A model generated the notes under the pieces. That model had not been told where the DNA came from and did not search any database. It worked only from the letters and a program-made list of their open reading frames with translations. From NCBI RefSeq assembly GCF_009870125.1, contig NW_022881707.1, positions 62,001-126,000 of the forward strand: a stretch of 64,000 nt of DNA, written 5' to 3'. A program made the position numbers and the translations under genes. Position 1 is the first letter of the stretch, and every line of letters starts with the position of its first letter. Below are positions 22,566 through 35,500 of the stretch, piece after piece. This DNA comes from Drosophila pseudoobscura. Taxonomy: Eukaryota; Arthropoda; Insecta; Diptera; Drosophilidae.

Positions 22566-23540
22566 GCACACACTTATAAACGTGTATTAATTTGATCATC
22601 GACATTCTCTTTGCTTTGTCTTGTTCTTTTCTTTTGCTTGCATTCTTGTGTTTGCACTTCAATTAAATTTGACTTTAAATGTAAAATCATATAAACATAT
22701 ACATTTATATTAAGGAATATCTTTCCTATAGAATTAATTTCTTTATCTTATGTCTTAAGTTCCTTTCCTAATTAACTCAATGTTAAGCCTTGATTAACTC
22801 TGGCAATGTCGGCCAAAATATCATTCTTTAATTCTTTACTATTTTTATATAATTAATATTGTTCCACAGCTACCGAAGCAGTTCATTGGGCCCAACGAGC
22901 TCGTCAAGGAAAGTGTTTGAATTTGGTAATGATCATTAGTTTTGTATTGAATGGAAATGTTGACCTTCGTGAGTAAAAAAGCTCAGTTTTGCTATGAATT
23001 GTATTTTATATTCTTAAGTTAATGAACCTTTTTGTTAGATATGAATCTTTTGAATCTTGATTAATATAACTATTTTGAATTAACATGAATATGGAATAAA
23101 TAACCACCATTCTGTCTAAGTACATAATGCCAATGATACATCGAGTGTAATAATGCCGCGGTAGTTACGTTAGGGGCCATGCCAACATCGTTCCACGCAT
23201 TGCCGAAGGTAGGGAGGGTATAGAGGAACTAGTGATCTCCTACACCTAGGATCACTAAATTAAATACGCGACTACCGGATTCCTTCTTGCCATCTATGCC
23301 GACCGGGGATTGATTACATTTGTTTTTTTTTTCTTGTGTTTTGATCAAAGTAGATTCTGTGTAAGTGCACTTAAATTTTTATAATATGGCGAGAACAAGG
23401 AAGTATAGGGATAGGAAAGACCCCGACCCCATCCGGCGAGCTGAGCCCAGAGCACAGTATAGTGCACTAACCCCGATTCCCTTTCCTGCTGAGGCTGCAT
23501 TGCCAACAAGATTTAACCAGCCCGTAGCCATAACATTATA
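22566..23540 (+). repeat. TE-B 3' LTR, right part
   Basis: It resumes the LTR after LTR-D and matches 2926-3899. It includes TTGGGCCCAA (22886-22895) and GGTAGGGAGGGTA (23208-23220). It ends ACATTATA and passes directly into satellite sequence in register, which places TE-B inside the array. Confidence 0.92.
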
Positions 23541-26500
23541 AACCTCCGCAACTATATGGCTTCTGCACTTATATAGAACCCTTCCCTATCCAGCACTGGC
23601 ATGTATACTGAACCACCGCACCTATATAGCATCCACGCTCCAGGAAATGTGGTAGGATCGCATATTTTGGGCATAAGCACCAATATAGCAATATAGCCCC
23701 AAAAAAGTGGAACCTCCGCAACTATATGGCACCTGCACTTATATAGACCCCTTCCCTATCCAGCACTGGCATGTATACTGAACCACCGCACCTATATAGC
23801 ACTCACGCTCTAGGAAATTTGGCAGGATCGCATATTTTGGGCATAAGCACCAATATGGCAATATATACCCAAAAAAGTGGAACCTCCGCAACTATATGGC
23901 ACCTGCACTTATATAGAACCCTTCCCTATCCAGCACTGGCATGTATACTGAACCACCGCACCTATATAGCATCCACGCTCCAGGAAATGTGGCAGGATCG
24001 TATATTTTGGGCATAAGCACCAATATGGCAATATAGCCCCAAAAAAGTGGAACCTCCGCAACTATATGGCTTTTGCACTTATATAGAACCCTTCCCTATC
24101 CAGCACTGGCATGTATACTGAACCACCGCACCTATATAGCATCCACGCTCCAGGAAATGTGGCAGGATCGCATATTTTGGGCATAAGCACCAATATGGCA
24201 ATATAGTCCCAAAAAAGTGGAACATCCGCAACTATATGGCACCTGCACTTATATAGAACCCGTCCCTATACAGCACTTGCATGTATATTGAATCACCGCA
24301 CCTATATATCACCCACGCTCCAGGAAATGTGGCAAGATCGCACATCTTGGGCACTAGCAACAATACGGCACTCTAGCCTCAAAAAAGTGGAACTCCGCAA
24401 CTATATGGCACCTGCACTTATATATAACCCTTCCCTATCCGGCACTGTTATGTATACTGAACCACCGCACCTATATAGCACCCACGCTCTAGGAAATGTG
24501 GCAGGATCGCATATTTTGTGCATAAGCACCAATAGGGCAATATAGCCCTAAAAAAGTGTAACCTCCGAAATTATATGACACCTGCACTTATATAGAAACT
24601 TTCCCTATACAGCACTAGCATGTATATTGAACCACCGCACCTATATAGCACCCACGCTCTAGGAAATTTGGCAGGATCGCATATTTTGGGCATAAGCACC
24701 AATATTGCAATATAGACCCAAAAAAGTGGAGCCTCCGACACTATATGGCACCTGCACTTATATAGAACCCTTCCCTATCCAGCACTGGCATGTATACTGA
24801 ACCACCGCACCTATATAGCATCCATGCTCCAGGAAATGTGGCAGCATCGTATATTTTGGGCATAAGCACCAATATGGCAATATAGCCCCAAAAAAGTGGA
24901 ACCTCCGCAACTATATGGCGCCTGCACTTATATAGAACCCTTCCCTATCCAGCACTGGCATGTATACTGAACCACCGCACCTATATAGCACCCACGCTTC
25001 AGGAAATGTGGCAGGATCGCATATTTTGGGCATAAGCACCAATATGACAATATAGCCCCAAAAAAGTGGAACCTCCGCATTTATATGGCTTCTGCACTTA
25101 TATAGAACCCTTCCCTATCCAGCACTGGCATGTATACTAAACCACCGCACCTATATAGCATCCACGCTCCAGGAAATGTGGCAGGATCGCATATTTTGGG
25201 CATAAGCACCAATATGGCAATATAGCTCCAAAAAAGTGGAACCTCCGCAAGTATATGGCACCTGCACTTATATAGAACCCTTCCCTATCCAGCACTGGCA
25301 TGTATACTGAACCGCCGCACCTATATAGCATCCACGCTCCAGGAAATGTGACAGGATCGCATATTTTGGGCATGAGCACCAATATGGCAATATAACCCCA
25401 AAAAAGTGGAACCTCCGCAACTATATGGCACCTGCACTTATATAGAACCCTTCCCTATCCAGCACTGGCAATTATACTGAACCACCGCACCTATATAGCC
25501 CCCACGCTCCAGGAAATGTGACAGGATTGCATATTTTGGGCATAAGCACCAATATGGCAATATAGCCCCAAAAAAGTGGAACCTCAGCAACAATATGGCA
25601 CCTGCACTTATATAGAACCCTTTCCTATCCAGAACTGGCATGTATACTGAACCGCCGCACCTATATAGCATCCACGCTCCAGGAAATGTGACAGGATCGC
25701 ATATTTTGGGCATAAGCACCAATATGGCAATATAGCCCCAAAAAAGTGGAGCCTCCGACACTATATGGCACCTGCACTTATATAGAACCCTTCCCTATCC
25801 AGCACTGGCATGTATACTGAACCACCGCACCTATATAGCCCCCACGCTCCAGGAAATGTGGCAGGATCGCACATCTTGGGAACTAGCACCAATATGGCAA
25901 TATAGCCTCAAAAAAGTGGAACCTCCGCAACTATATGGCACCTGCACTTATATAGAACCCTTCCATATCCAGCACTGGCATGTATACTGAACCACCGCAC
26001 CTATATAGCATCCACGCTGCAGGAAATGTGGCAGGATCGCATATCTTGGGCATAAGCACCAATATGGCAATATAGCCCCAAAAAAGTGGAACCTCCGCAA
26101 CTATATGGCACCTGCACTTATATAGAACACTTCCCTATCCAGCACTGGCATGTATACCGAACCACCGCACCTATATAGCCCCCACGCTCCAGGAAATGTG
26201 GCAGGATCGCACATCTTGGGAACTAGCACCAATATGGCAATATAGCCTCAAAAAAGTGGAACCTCCGCAACTATATGGCACCTGCACTTATATAGAACCC
26301 TTCCCTATCCAGCACTGGCATGTATACTGAACCACCGCACCTATATAGCATCCACGCTGCAGGAAATGTGGCAGGATCGCATATTTTGGGCATAAGCACC
26401 AATATGGCAATATAGCCCCAAAAAAGTGGAACCTCCGCAACTATATGGCACCTGCACTTATATAGAACCCTTCGCTATCCAGCACTGCCATGTATACTGA

Positions 26501-29500
26501 ACCGCCGCACCTATATAGCATCCACGCTCCAGGAAATGTGGCAGGATCGCATATTTTGGGCATAAGCACCAATATGGCAATATAGACCCAAAAAAGTGGA
26601 ACATCCGCAACTATATGGCACCTGCACTTATATAGAACCCGTCCCTATACAGCACTTGCATGTATATTGAATCACCGCACCTATATAGCACCCACGTTTC
26701 AGGAAATGTGGCAGGGTCGCATATTTTGGGCATAAGCACCAATATGGCAATATAGCGCTAAAAAAGTGTAACCTCCGAAATTATATGACACCTGCACTTA
26801 TATAGAAACTTTCCCTATACAGCACTTGCATGTATATTGAACCACCGCACCTATATAGCACCCACGCTCTAGGAAATTTGGCAGGATCGCATATTTTGGG
26901 CATAAGCACCAATATGGCAATATAGACCCAAAAAAGTGGAACCTCCGACACTATATGGCACCTGCACTTATATAGAACCCTTCCCTATCCAGCACTGGCA
27001 TGTATACTGAACCACCGCACCTATATAGCATCCATGCTCCAGGAAATGTGGCAGGATCGTATATTTTGGGCATAAGCACCAATATGGCAATATAGCCCCA
27101 AAAAAGTGGAACCTCCGCAACTATATGGCACCTGCACTTATATAGAACCCTTCCCTATCCAGCACTGGCATGTATACTGAACCACCGCACCTATATAGCA
27201 CCCACGCTTCAGGAAATGTGGCAGGATCGCATATTTTGGGCATAAGCACCAATATGGCAATATAGCCCCAAAAAAGTGGAACCTCCGCATTTATATGGCT
27301 TCTGCACTTATATAGAACCCTTCCCTATCCAGCACTGGCATGTATACTGAACTACCGCACCTATATAGCTTCCACGCTCCAGGAAATGTGGCAGGATCGC
27401 ATATTTTGGGCATAAGCACCAATATGGCAATATAGCCCCAAAAAAGTGGAACCTCCGCAACTATATGGCACCTGCACTTATATAGAACCCTTCCCTATCC
27501 AGCACTCGCATGTATACTGAACCACCGCACCTATATAGCATCCACGCTCCAGGAAATGTGACAGGATCGCATATTTTGGGCATGAGCACCAATATGGCAA
27601 TATAGCCCCAAAAAAGTGGAACCTCCGCAACTATATGGCACCTGCACTTATATAGAACCCTTCCCTATCCAGCACTGGCATGTATACTGAACCACCGCAC
27701 CTATATAGCCCCCACGCTCCAGGAAATGTGGCAGGATCGCATATTTTGGGCATAAGCACCAATATGGCAATATAGCCCCAAAAAAGTGGAACCTCCGCAA
27801 CTATATGGCACCTGCACTTATATAGAACCCTTCCCTATCCAGCACTGGCATGTATACTGAACCGCCGCACCTATATAGCATCCACGCTCCAGGAAATGTG
27901 ACAGGATCGCATATTTTGGGCATGAGCACCAATATGGCAATATAGCCCCAAAAAAGTGGAACCTCCGCAACTATATGGCACCTGCACTTATATAGAACCC
28001 TTCCCTATCCAGCACTGGCATGTATACTGAACCACCGCACCTATATAGCCCCCACGCTCCAGGAAATGTGGCAGGATCGCACATCTTGGGAACTAGCACC
28101 AATATGGCAATATAGCCTCAAAAAAGTGGAACTCCGCAACTATATGGCACCTGCAGTTATATAGAACCCTTCCCTATCCAGCACTGGCATGTATACCGAA
28201 CCACCGCACCTATATAGCACACACGCTCTATGAAATTTGGCAGGATCGCATATTTTGGGCATAAGCACCAATATGACAATATAGTCCCAAAAAAGTGGAA
28301 CCTCCGCAACTATATGGCACCTGCACTTATATAGAACCCTTCCCTATCCAGCACTGGCATGTTTACTGAACCGCCGCACCTATATAGCATCCACGCTCCA
28401 GGAAATGTGACAGGATCGCATATTTTGGGCATAAGCACCAATATGGCAATATAGCCCCAAAAAAGTGGAGCCTCCGACACTATATGGCACCTGCACTTAT
28501 ATAGAACCCTTCCCTATCCAGCACTGGCATGTATACTGAACCACCGCACCTATATAGCATCCACGCTCCAGGAAATGTGACAGGATCGCACATCTTGGGC
28601 ATAAGCACCAATATGGCAATATAGCCCCAAAAAAGTGGAACCTCCGCAACTATATGGCACCTGCACTTATATAGAACCCTTCCCTATCCAGCACTGGCAT
28701 GTATACTGAACCACCGCACCTATATAGCACCCACACTCCAGGAAATGTGGCAGGATCGCACATCTTGGGCATAAGCACCAATATGGCAATATAGCCCCAA
28801 AAAAGTGGAACCTCCGCAACTATATGGCTTCTGCACTTATATAGAACCCTTCCCTATCCAGCACTGGCATGTATACTGAACCTCCGCACCTATATAGCAT
28901 TCACGCTCCAGGAAATGTGGCAGGATCGCATATTTTGGGCATAAGCACCAATATGGCAATATAGCCCCAAAAAAGTGGAACCTCCGCAACTATATGGCAC
29001 CTGCACTTATATAGAACCCTTCCCTATCCAGCACTGGCATGTATACTGAACCACCGCACCTATATAGCATCCACGCTCCAGGAAATGTGGCAGGATCGCA
29101 TATTTTGGGCATAAGCACCAATATGGTAATATAGTCCCAAAAAATGCAACCTCCGCAACTATATGGCACCTGCACTTTATAGAATACTTCCCTATCCAGC
29201 ACTGGCATGTATACTGAACCACCGCACCTATATAGCATCCACGCTGCAGGAAATGTGGCAGGATCGCACATCTTGGGCATAAGCACCAATATGGCTATAT
29301 AGCCCCAAAAAAGTGGAACCTCCGCAACTATATGGCACCTGCACTTATATAGAACACTTCCCTATCCAGCACTGGCATGTATACCGAACCACCGCACCTA
29401 TATAGCATCCACGCTCCAGGAAATGTGGCAGGATCGCATATTTTGGGCATAAGCACCAATATGGCAATATAGCCCCAAAAAAAAGGAACCTCCGCAACTA

Positions 29501-32500
29501 TATGGCACCTGCACTTATATAGAACCCGTCCCTATCCAGCACTGGCATGTATACTGAACCACCGCACCTATAAAGCCCCCACGCTCCAGGAAGTGTGGCA
29601 GGATCGCACATCTTGGGCATAAGCACCAATATGGCAATATAGCCCCAAAAAAGGGGAACCTCCGCAACTATATGGCACCTGCACTTATATAGAACCCTTC
29701 CCTATCCAGCACTGGCATGTATACCGAACCACCGCACCTATATAGCATCCACGCTCCAGGAAATGTGACAGGATCGCATATTTTGGGCATAAGCACCAAT
29801 ATGGCAATATAGCCCCAAAAAAGTGGAACCTCCGCAACTATATGGCACCTGCACTTATATAGAACCCTTCCCTATCCAGCACTGGCATGTATACTGAACC
29901 ACCGCACCTATATAGCATCCACGCTCCAGGAAATGTGGCAGGATCGCATATTTTGGGCATAAGCACCAATATGGCAATATAGCCCCAAAAAAGTGGAACC
30001 TCCGCAACTATATGGCACCTGCACTTATATAGATCCCGTCCCTATCCAGCACTGGCATGTATACTGAACCACCGCATCTATATAGCATCCACGCTCCAGG
30101 ATATGTGGCAGGATCGTATATTTTGGGCATAAGCACCAATATGGCAATATAGCCCCAAAAAAGTGGAACATCCGCAACTATATGGCACCTGCACTTATAT
30201 AGAACCCTTCCCTATCCAGCACTCGCATGTATACTGAACCACCGCACCTATATAGCATCCACGCTCCAGGAAATGTGACAGGATCGCATATTTTGGGCAT
30301 GAGCACCAATATGGCAATATAGCCCCAAAAAAGTGGAACCTCCGCAACTATATGGCACCTGCACTTATATAGAACCCTTCCCTATCCAGCACTGGCATGT
30401 ATACTGAACCACCGCACCTATATAGCCCCCACGCTCCAGGAAATGTGGCAGGATCGCATATTTTGGGCATAAGCACCAATATGGCAATATAGCCCCAAAA
30501 AAGTGGAACCTCCGCAACTATATGGCACCTGCACTTATATAGAACCCTTCCCTATCCAGCACTGGCATGTATACTGAACCGCCGCACCTATATAGCATCC
30601 ACGCTCCAGGAAATGTGACAGGATCGCATATTTTGGGCATGAGCACCAATATGGCAATATAGCCCCAAAAAAGTGGAACCTCCGCAACTATATGGCACCT
30701 GCACTTATATAGAACCCTTCCCTATCCAGCACTGGCATGTATACTGAACCACCGCACCTATATAGCCCCCACGCTCCAGGAAATGTGGCAGGATCGCACA
30801 TCTTGGGAACTAGCACCAATATGGCAATATAGCCTCAAAAAAGTGGAACTCCGCAACTATATGGCACCTGCAGTTATATAGAACCCTTCCCTATCCAGCA
30901 CTGGCATGTATACCGAACCACCGCACCTATATAGCACCCACGCTCTATGAAATTTGGCAGGATCGCATATTTTGGGCATAAGCACCAATATGACAATATA
31001 GTCCCAAAAAAGTGGAACCTCCGCAACTATATGGCACCTGCACTTATATAGAACCCTTCCCTATCCAGCACTGGCATGTTTACTGAACCACCGCACCTAT
31101 ATAGCACCCACGCTCAAGGAAATGTGGCAGGATCGCATATTTTGGGCATAAGCACCAATATGGCAATATAGCCACAAAAAAGTGGAACCTCCGCAACTAT
31201 ATGGCACCTGCACTTATATAGAACCCTTCCCTATCCAGCACTGGCATGTATACTGAACCACCGCACCTATATAGCATCCACGCTCCAGGAAATGTGACAG
31301 GATCGCACATCTTGGGCATAAGCACCAATATGGCAATATAGCCCCAAAAAAGTGGAACCTCCGCAACTATATGGCACCTGCACTTATATAGAACCCTTCC
31401 CTATCCAGCACTGGCATGTATACTGAACCACCGCACCTATATAGCACCCACACTCCAGGAAATGTGGCATGATCGCACATCTTGGGCATAAGCACCAATA
31501 TGGCAATATAGCCCCAAAAAAGTGGAACCTCCGCAACTATATGGCTTCTGCACTTATATAGAACCCTTCCCTATCCAGCACTGGCATGTATACTGAACCT
31601 CCGCACCTATATAGCATTCACGCTCCAGGAAATGTGGCAGGATCGCATATTTTGGGCATAAGCACCAATATGGCAATATAGCCCCAAAAAAGTGGAACCT
31701 CCGCAACTATATGGCACCTGCACTTATATAGAACCCTTCCCTATCCAGCACTGGCATGTATACTGAACCACCGCACCTATATAGCATCCACGCTCCAGGA
31801 AATGTGGCAGGATCGCATATTTTGGGCATAAGCACCAATATGGTAATATAGTCCCAAAAAATGCAACCTCCGCAACTATATGGCACCTGCACTTTATAGA
31901 ATACTTCCCTATCCAGCACTGGCATGTATACTGAACCACCGCACCTATATAGCATCCACGCTGCAGGAAATGTGGCAGGATCGCACATCTTGGGCATAAG
32001 CACCAATATGGCTATATAGCCCCAAAAAAGTGGAACCTCCGCAACTATATGGCACCTGCACTTATATAGAACACTTCCCTATCCAGCACTGGCATGTATA
32101 CCGAACCACCGCACCTATATAGCATCCACGCTCCAGGAAATGTGGCAGGATCGCATATTTTGGGCATAAGCACCAATATGGCAATATAGCCCCAAAAAAG
32201 TGGAACCTCCGCAACTATATGGCACCTGCACTTATATAGAACCCGTCCCTATCCAGCACTGGCATGTATACTGAACCACCGCACCTATAAAGCCCCCACG
32301 CTCCAGGAAGTGTGGCAGGATCGCACATCTTGGGCATAAGCACCAATATGGCAATATAGCCCCAAAAAAGGGGAACCTCCGCTACTATATGGCACCTGCA
32401 CTTATATAGAACCCTTCCCTATCCAGCACTGGCATGTATACCGAACCACCGCACCTATATAGCATCCACGCTCCAGGAAATGTGACAGGATCGCATATTT

Positions 32501-35500
32501 TGGGCATAAGCACCAATATGGCAATATAGCCCCAAAAAAGTGGAACCTCCGCAACTATATGGCACCTGCACTTATATAGAACCCTTCCCTATCCAGCACT
32601 GGCATGTATACTGAACCACCGCACCTATATAGCATCCACGCTCCAGGAAATGTGGCAGGATCGCATATTTTGGGCATAAGCACCAATATGGCAATATAGC
32701 CCCAAAAAAGTGGAACCTCCGCAACTATATGGCACCTGCACTTATATAGAACCCTTCCCTATCCAGCACTGGCATGTATACTGAACCACCGCATCTATAT
32801 AGCATCCACGCTCCAGGATATGTGGCAGGATCGTATATTTTGGGCATAAGCACCAATATGGCAATATAGCCCCAAAAAAGTGGAACATCCGCAACTATAT
32901 GGCACCTGCACTTATATAGAACCCTTCCCTATCCAGCACTGGCATGTATACTGAACCACCGCACCTATATAGCATCCACGCTCCAGGAAATGTGGCAGGA
33001 TCGTATATTTTGGGCATAAGCACCAATATGGCAATATAGCCCCAAAAAAGTGGAACCTCCGCAACTATATGGCACCTGCACTTATATAGAACCCGCCCCT
33101 ATACAGCACTTGCATGTATATTGAATCACCGCACCTATAAATCACCCACGCTCCAGGAAATGTGGCAAGATCGCACATCTTGGGCACTAGCAACAATACG
33201 GCACTCTAGCCTCAAAAAAGTGGAACTCCGCAACTATATGGCACCTGCACTTATATAGAACCCTTCCCTATCCAGCACTGGCATGTATACTGAACCACCG
33301 CACCTATATAGCACCCACGCTCTAGGAAATTTGGCAGGATCGCATATTTTTTGCATAAGCACCAATATGGCAATATAGCCCTAAAAAAGTGTAACCTCCG
33401 AAAATATATGACACCTGAACTTATATAGAAACCTTCCCTATACAGCACTTGCATGTATATTGAACCACCGCAATTATATAGCACCCACGCTCCAGGAAAT
33501 GTGGCAGGATCGCATATTTTGGGCATAAGCACCAATATGGCAATATAGCCCCAAAAAAGTGGAACCTCCGCAACCCTTCCCTATCCAGCACTGCCATGTA
33601 TACTGAACCACCGCACCTATATAGCATCCACGCTCCAGGAAATGTGGCAGGATCGCACATCTTGGGCATAAGCACCAATATGGCAATATAGCCCCAAAAA
33701 AGTGGAACCTCCGCAACTATATGGCACCTGCACTTATATAGAACCCTTCCCTATCCAGCACTGGCATGTATAATGAACCACCGCACCTATATAGCATCCA
33801 CGCTCCAGGAAATGCGGCAGGATCGCACATCTTTGGCATAAGCACCAATATGGCAATATAGCCCCAAAAAAGTGGAACCTCCGCAACTATATGGCACCTG
33901 CACTTATATAGAACCCTTCCCTATCCAGCACTGGAATGTATACTGAACCACCGCACCTATATAGCATCCACGCTCCAGGAAATGCGGCAGAATCGCACAT
34001 CTTTGGCATAAGCACGAATATGGCAATATAGCCCCAAAAAAGTGTAACCTCCGAAATTATATGACACCTGCACTTGTATAGAAACCTTCCCTATACAGCA
34101 CTTGCATGTATATTGAACCACCGCAATTATATAGCACCCACGCTCCAGGAAATGTGGCAGGATCGCATATTTTGGGCATAAGCACCAATATGGCAATATA
34201 GCCCCAAAAAAGTGGAACCTCCGCAACCCTTCCCTATCCAGCACTGGCATGTATACTGATCCACCGCACCTATATAGCATCCACGCTCCAGGAAATGTGG
34301 CAGGATCGCACATCTTGGGCATAAGCACCAATATGGCAATATAGCCCCAAAAAGTGGAACCTCCGCAACTATATGGCACCTGCACTTATATAGAACCCCT
34401 TCCTATCCAGCACTGGCATGTATACTGAACCGCCGCACCTATATAGCACCCACGCTCCAGGAAATGTGGCAGGATCGCATATTTTGGGCATAAGCACCAA
34501 TTTGGCAATATAGCCCCAAAAAAGTGGAACCTCCGCAACTATATGGCACCTGCATTTATATAGAACCCTTCCCTATCCAGCACAGGCATGTATACTGAAC
34601 CACCGCACCTATATAGCATCCACGCTCCAGGAAATGTGGCAGGATCGCACATCTTGGGCATAAGCACCAATATGGCAATATAGCCCCAAAAAAGTGGAAC
34701 CTCCGCAACTATATGGCACCTGCACTTATATAGAACCCTTCCCTATCCAGCACTGGCATGTATACTGAACCACCGCACCTATATAGCATTCACGCTCCAG
34801 GAAATGCGGCAGAATCGCACATCTTTGGCATAAGCACCAATATGGCAATATAGCCCCAAAAAAGTGGAACCTCCGCAACTATATGACACCTGCACTTATA
34901 TAGAACCCTTCCCTATCCAGCACTGGCATGCATACTGAACCACCGCACCTATATAGCATCCACGCTCCAGGAAATGCGGCAGGATCGCACATCTTTGGCA
35001 TAAGCACCAATATGGCAATATAGCCCCAAAAAAGTGGAACCTCCGCAACTATATGGCACCTGCACTTATATAGAACCCTTCCCTATCCAGCACTGGCATG
35101 TATACTGAACCGCCGCACCTATATAGCATCCACGCTCCAGGAAATGTGACAGGATCGCATATTTTGGGCATGAGCACCAATATGGCAATATAGCCCCAAA
35201 AAAGTGGAACCTCCGCAACTATATGGCACCTGCACTGATATAGAACCCTTCCCTATCCAGCACTGGCATGTATACTGAACCACCGCACCTATATAGCATC
35301 CACGCTCCAGGAAATGCGGCAGGATCGCACATCTTTGGCATAAGCACCAATATGGCAATATAGCCCCAAAAAAGTGGAACCTCCGCAACTATATGGCACC
35401 TGCACTTATATAGAACCCTTCCCTATCCAGCACTGGCATGTATATTGAACCACCGCAATTATATAGCACCCACGCTCCAGGAAATGTGGCAAGATCGCAT

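Larger units (their letters stand above)
2313..23540 (+). mobile_element. TE-B: defective Ty3/gypsy-like element, interrupted three times
   Basis: Order: truncated 5' LTR (2313-3899), primer site, leader, gag, pol, 3' LTR. TE-A interrupts the 5' LTR, TE-C interrupts pol at 8957/18938, and solo LTR-D interrupts the 3' LTR at 20316/22566. The 3' LTR ends at 23540 in ACATTATA, and the next bases (AACCTCCGC) are in register with the satellite, so TE-B appears to have inserted into the satellite array. The two LTR copies differ by roughly ten substitutions over about 1.6 kb by eye, more than the LTR pairs of TE-C or TE-G. This agrees with TE-B being an older host for the nested insertions. Confidence 0.88.
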
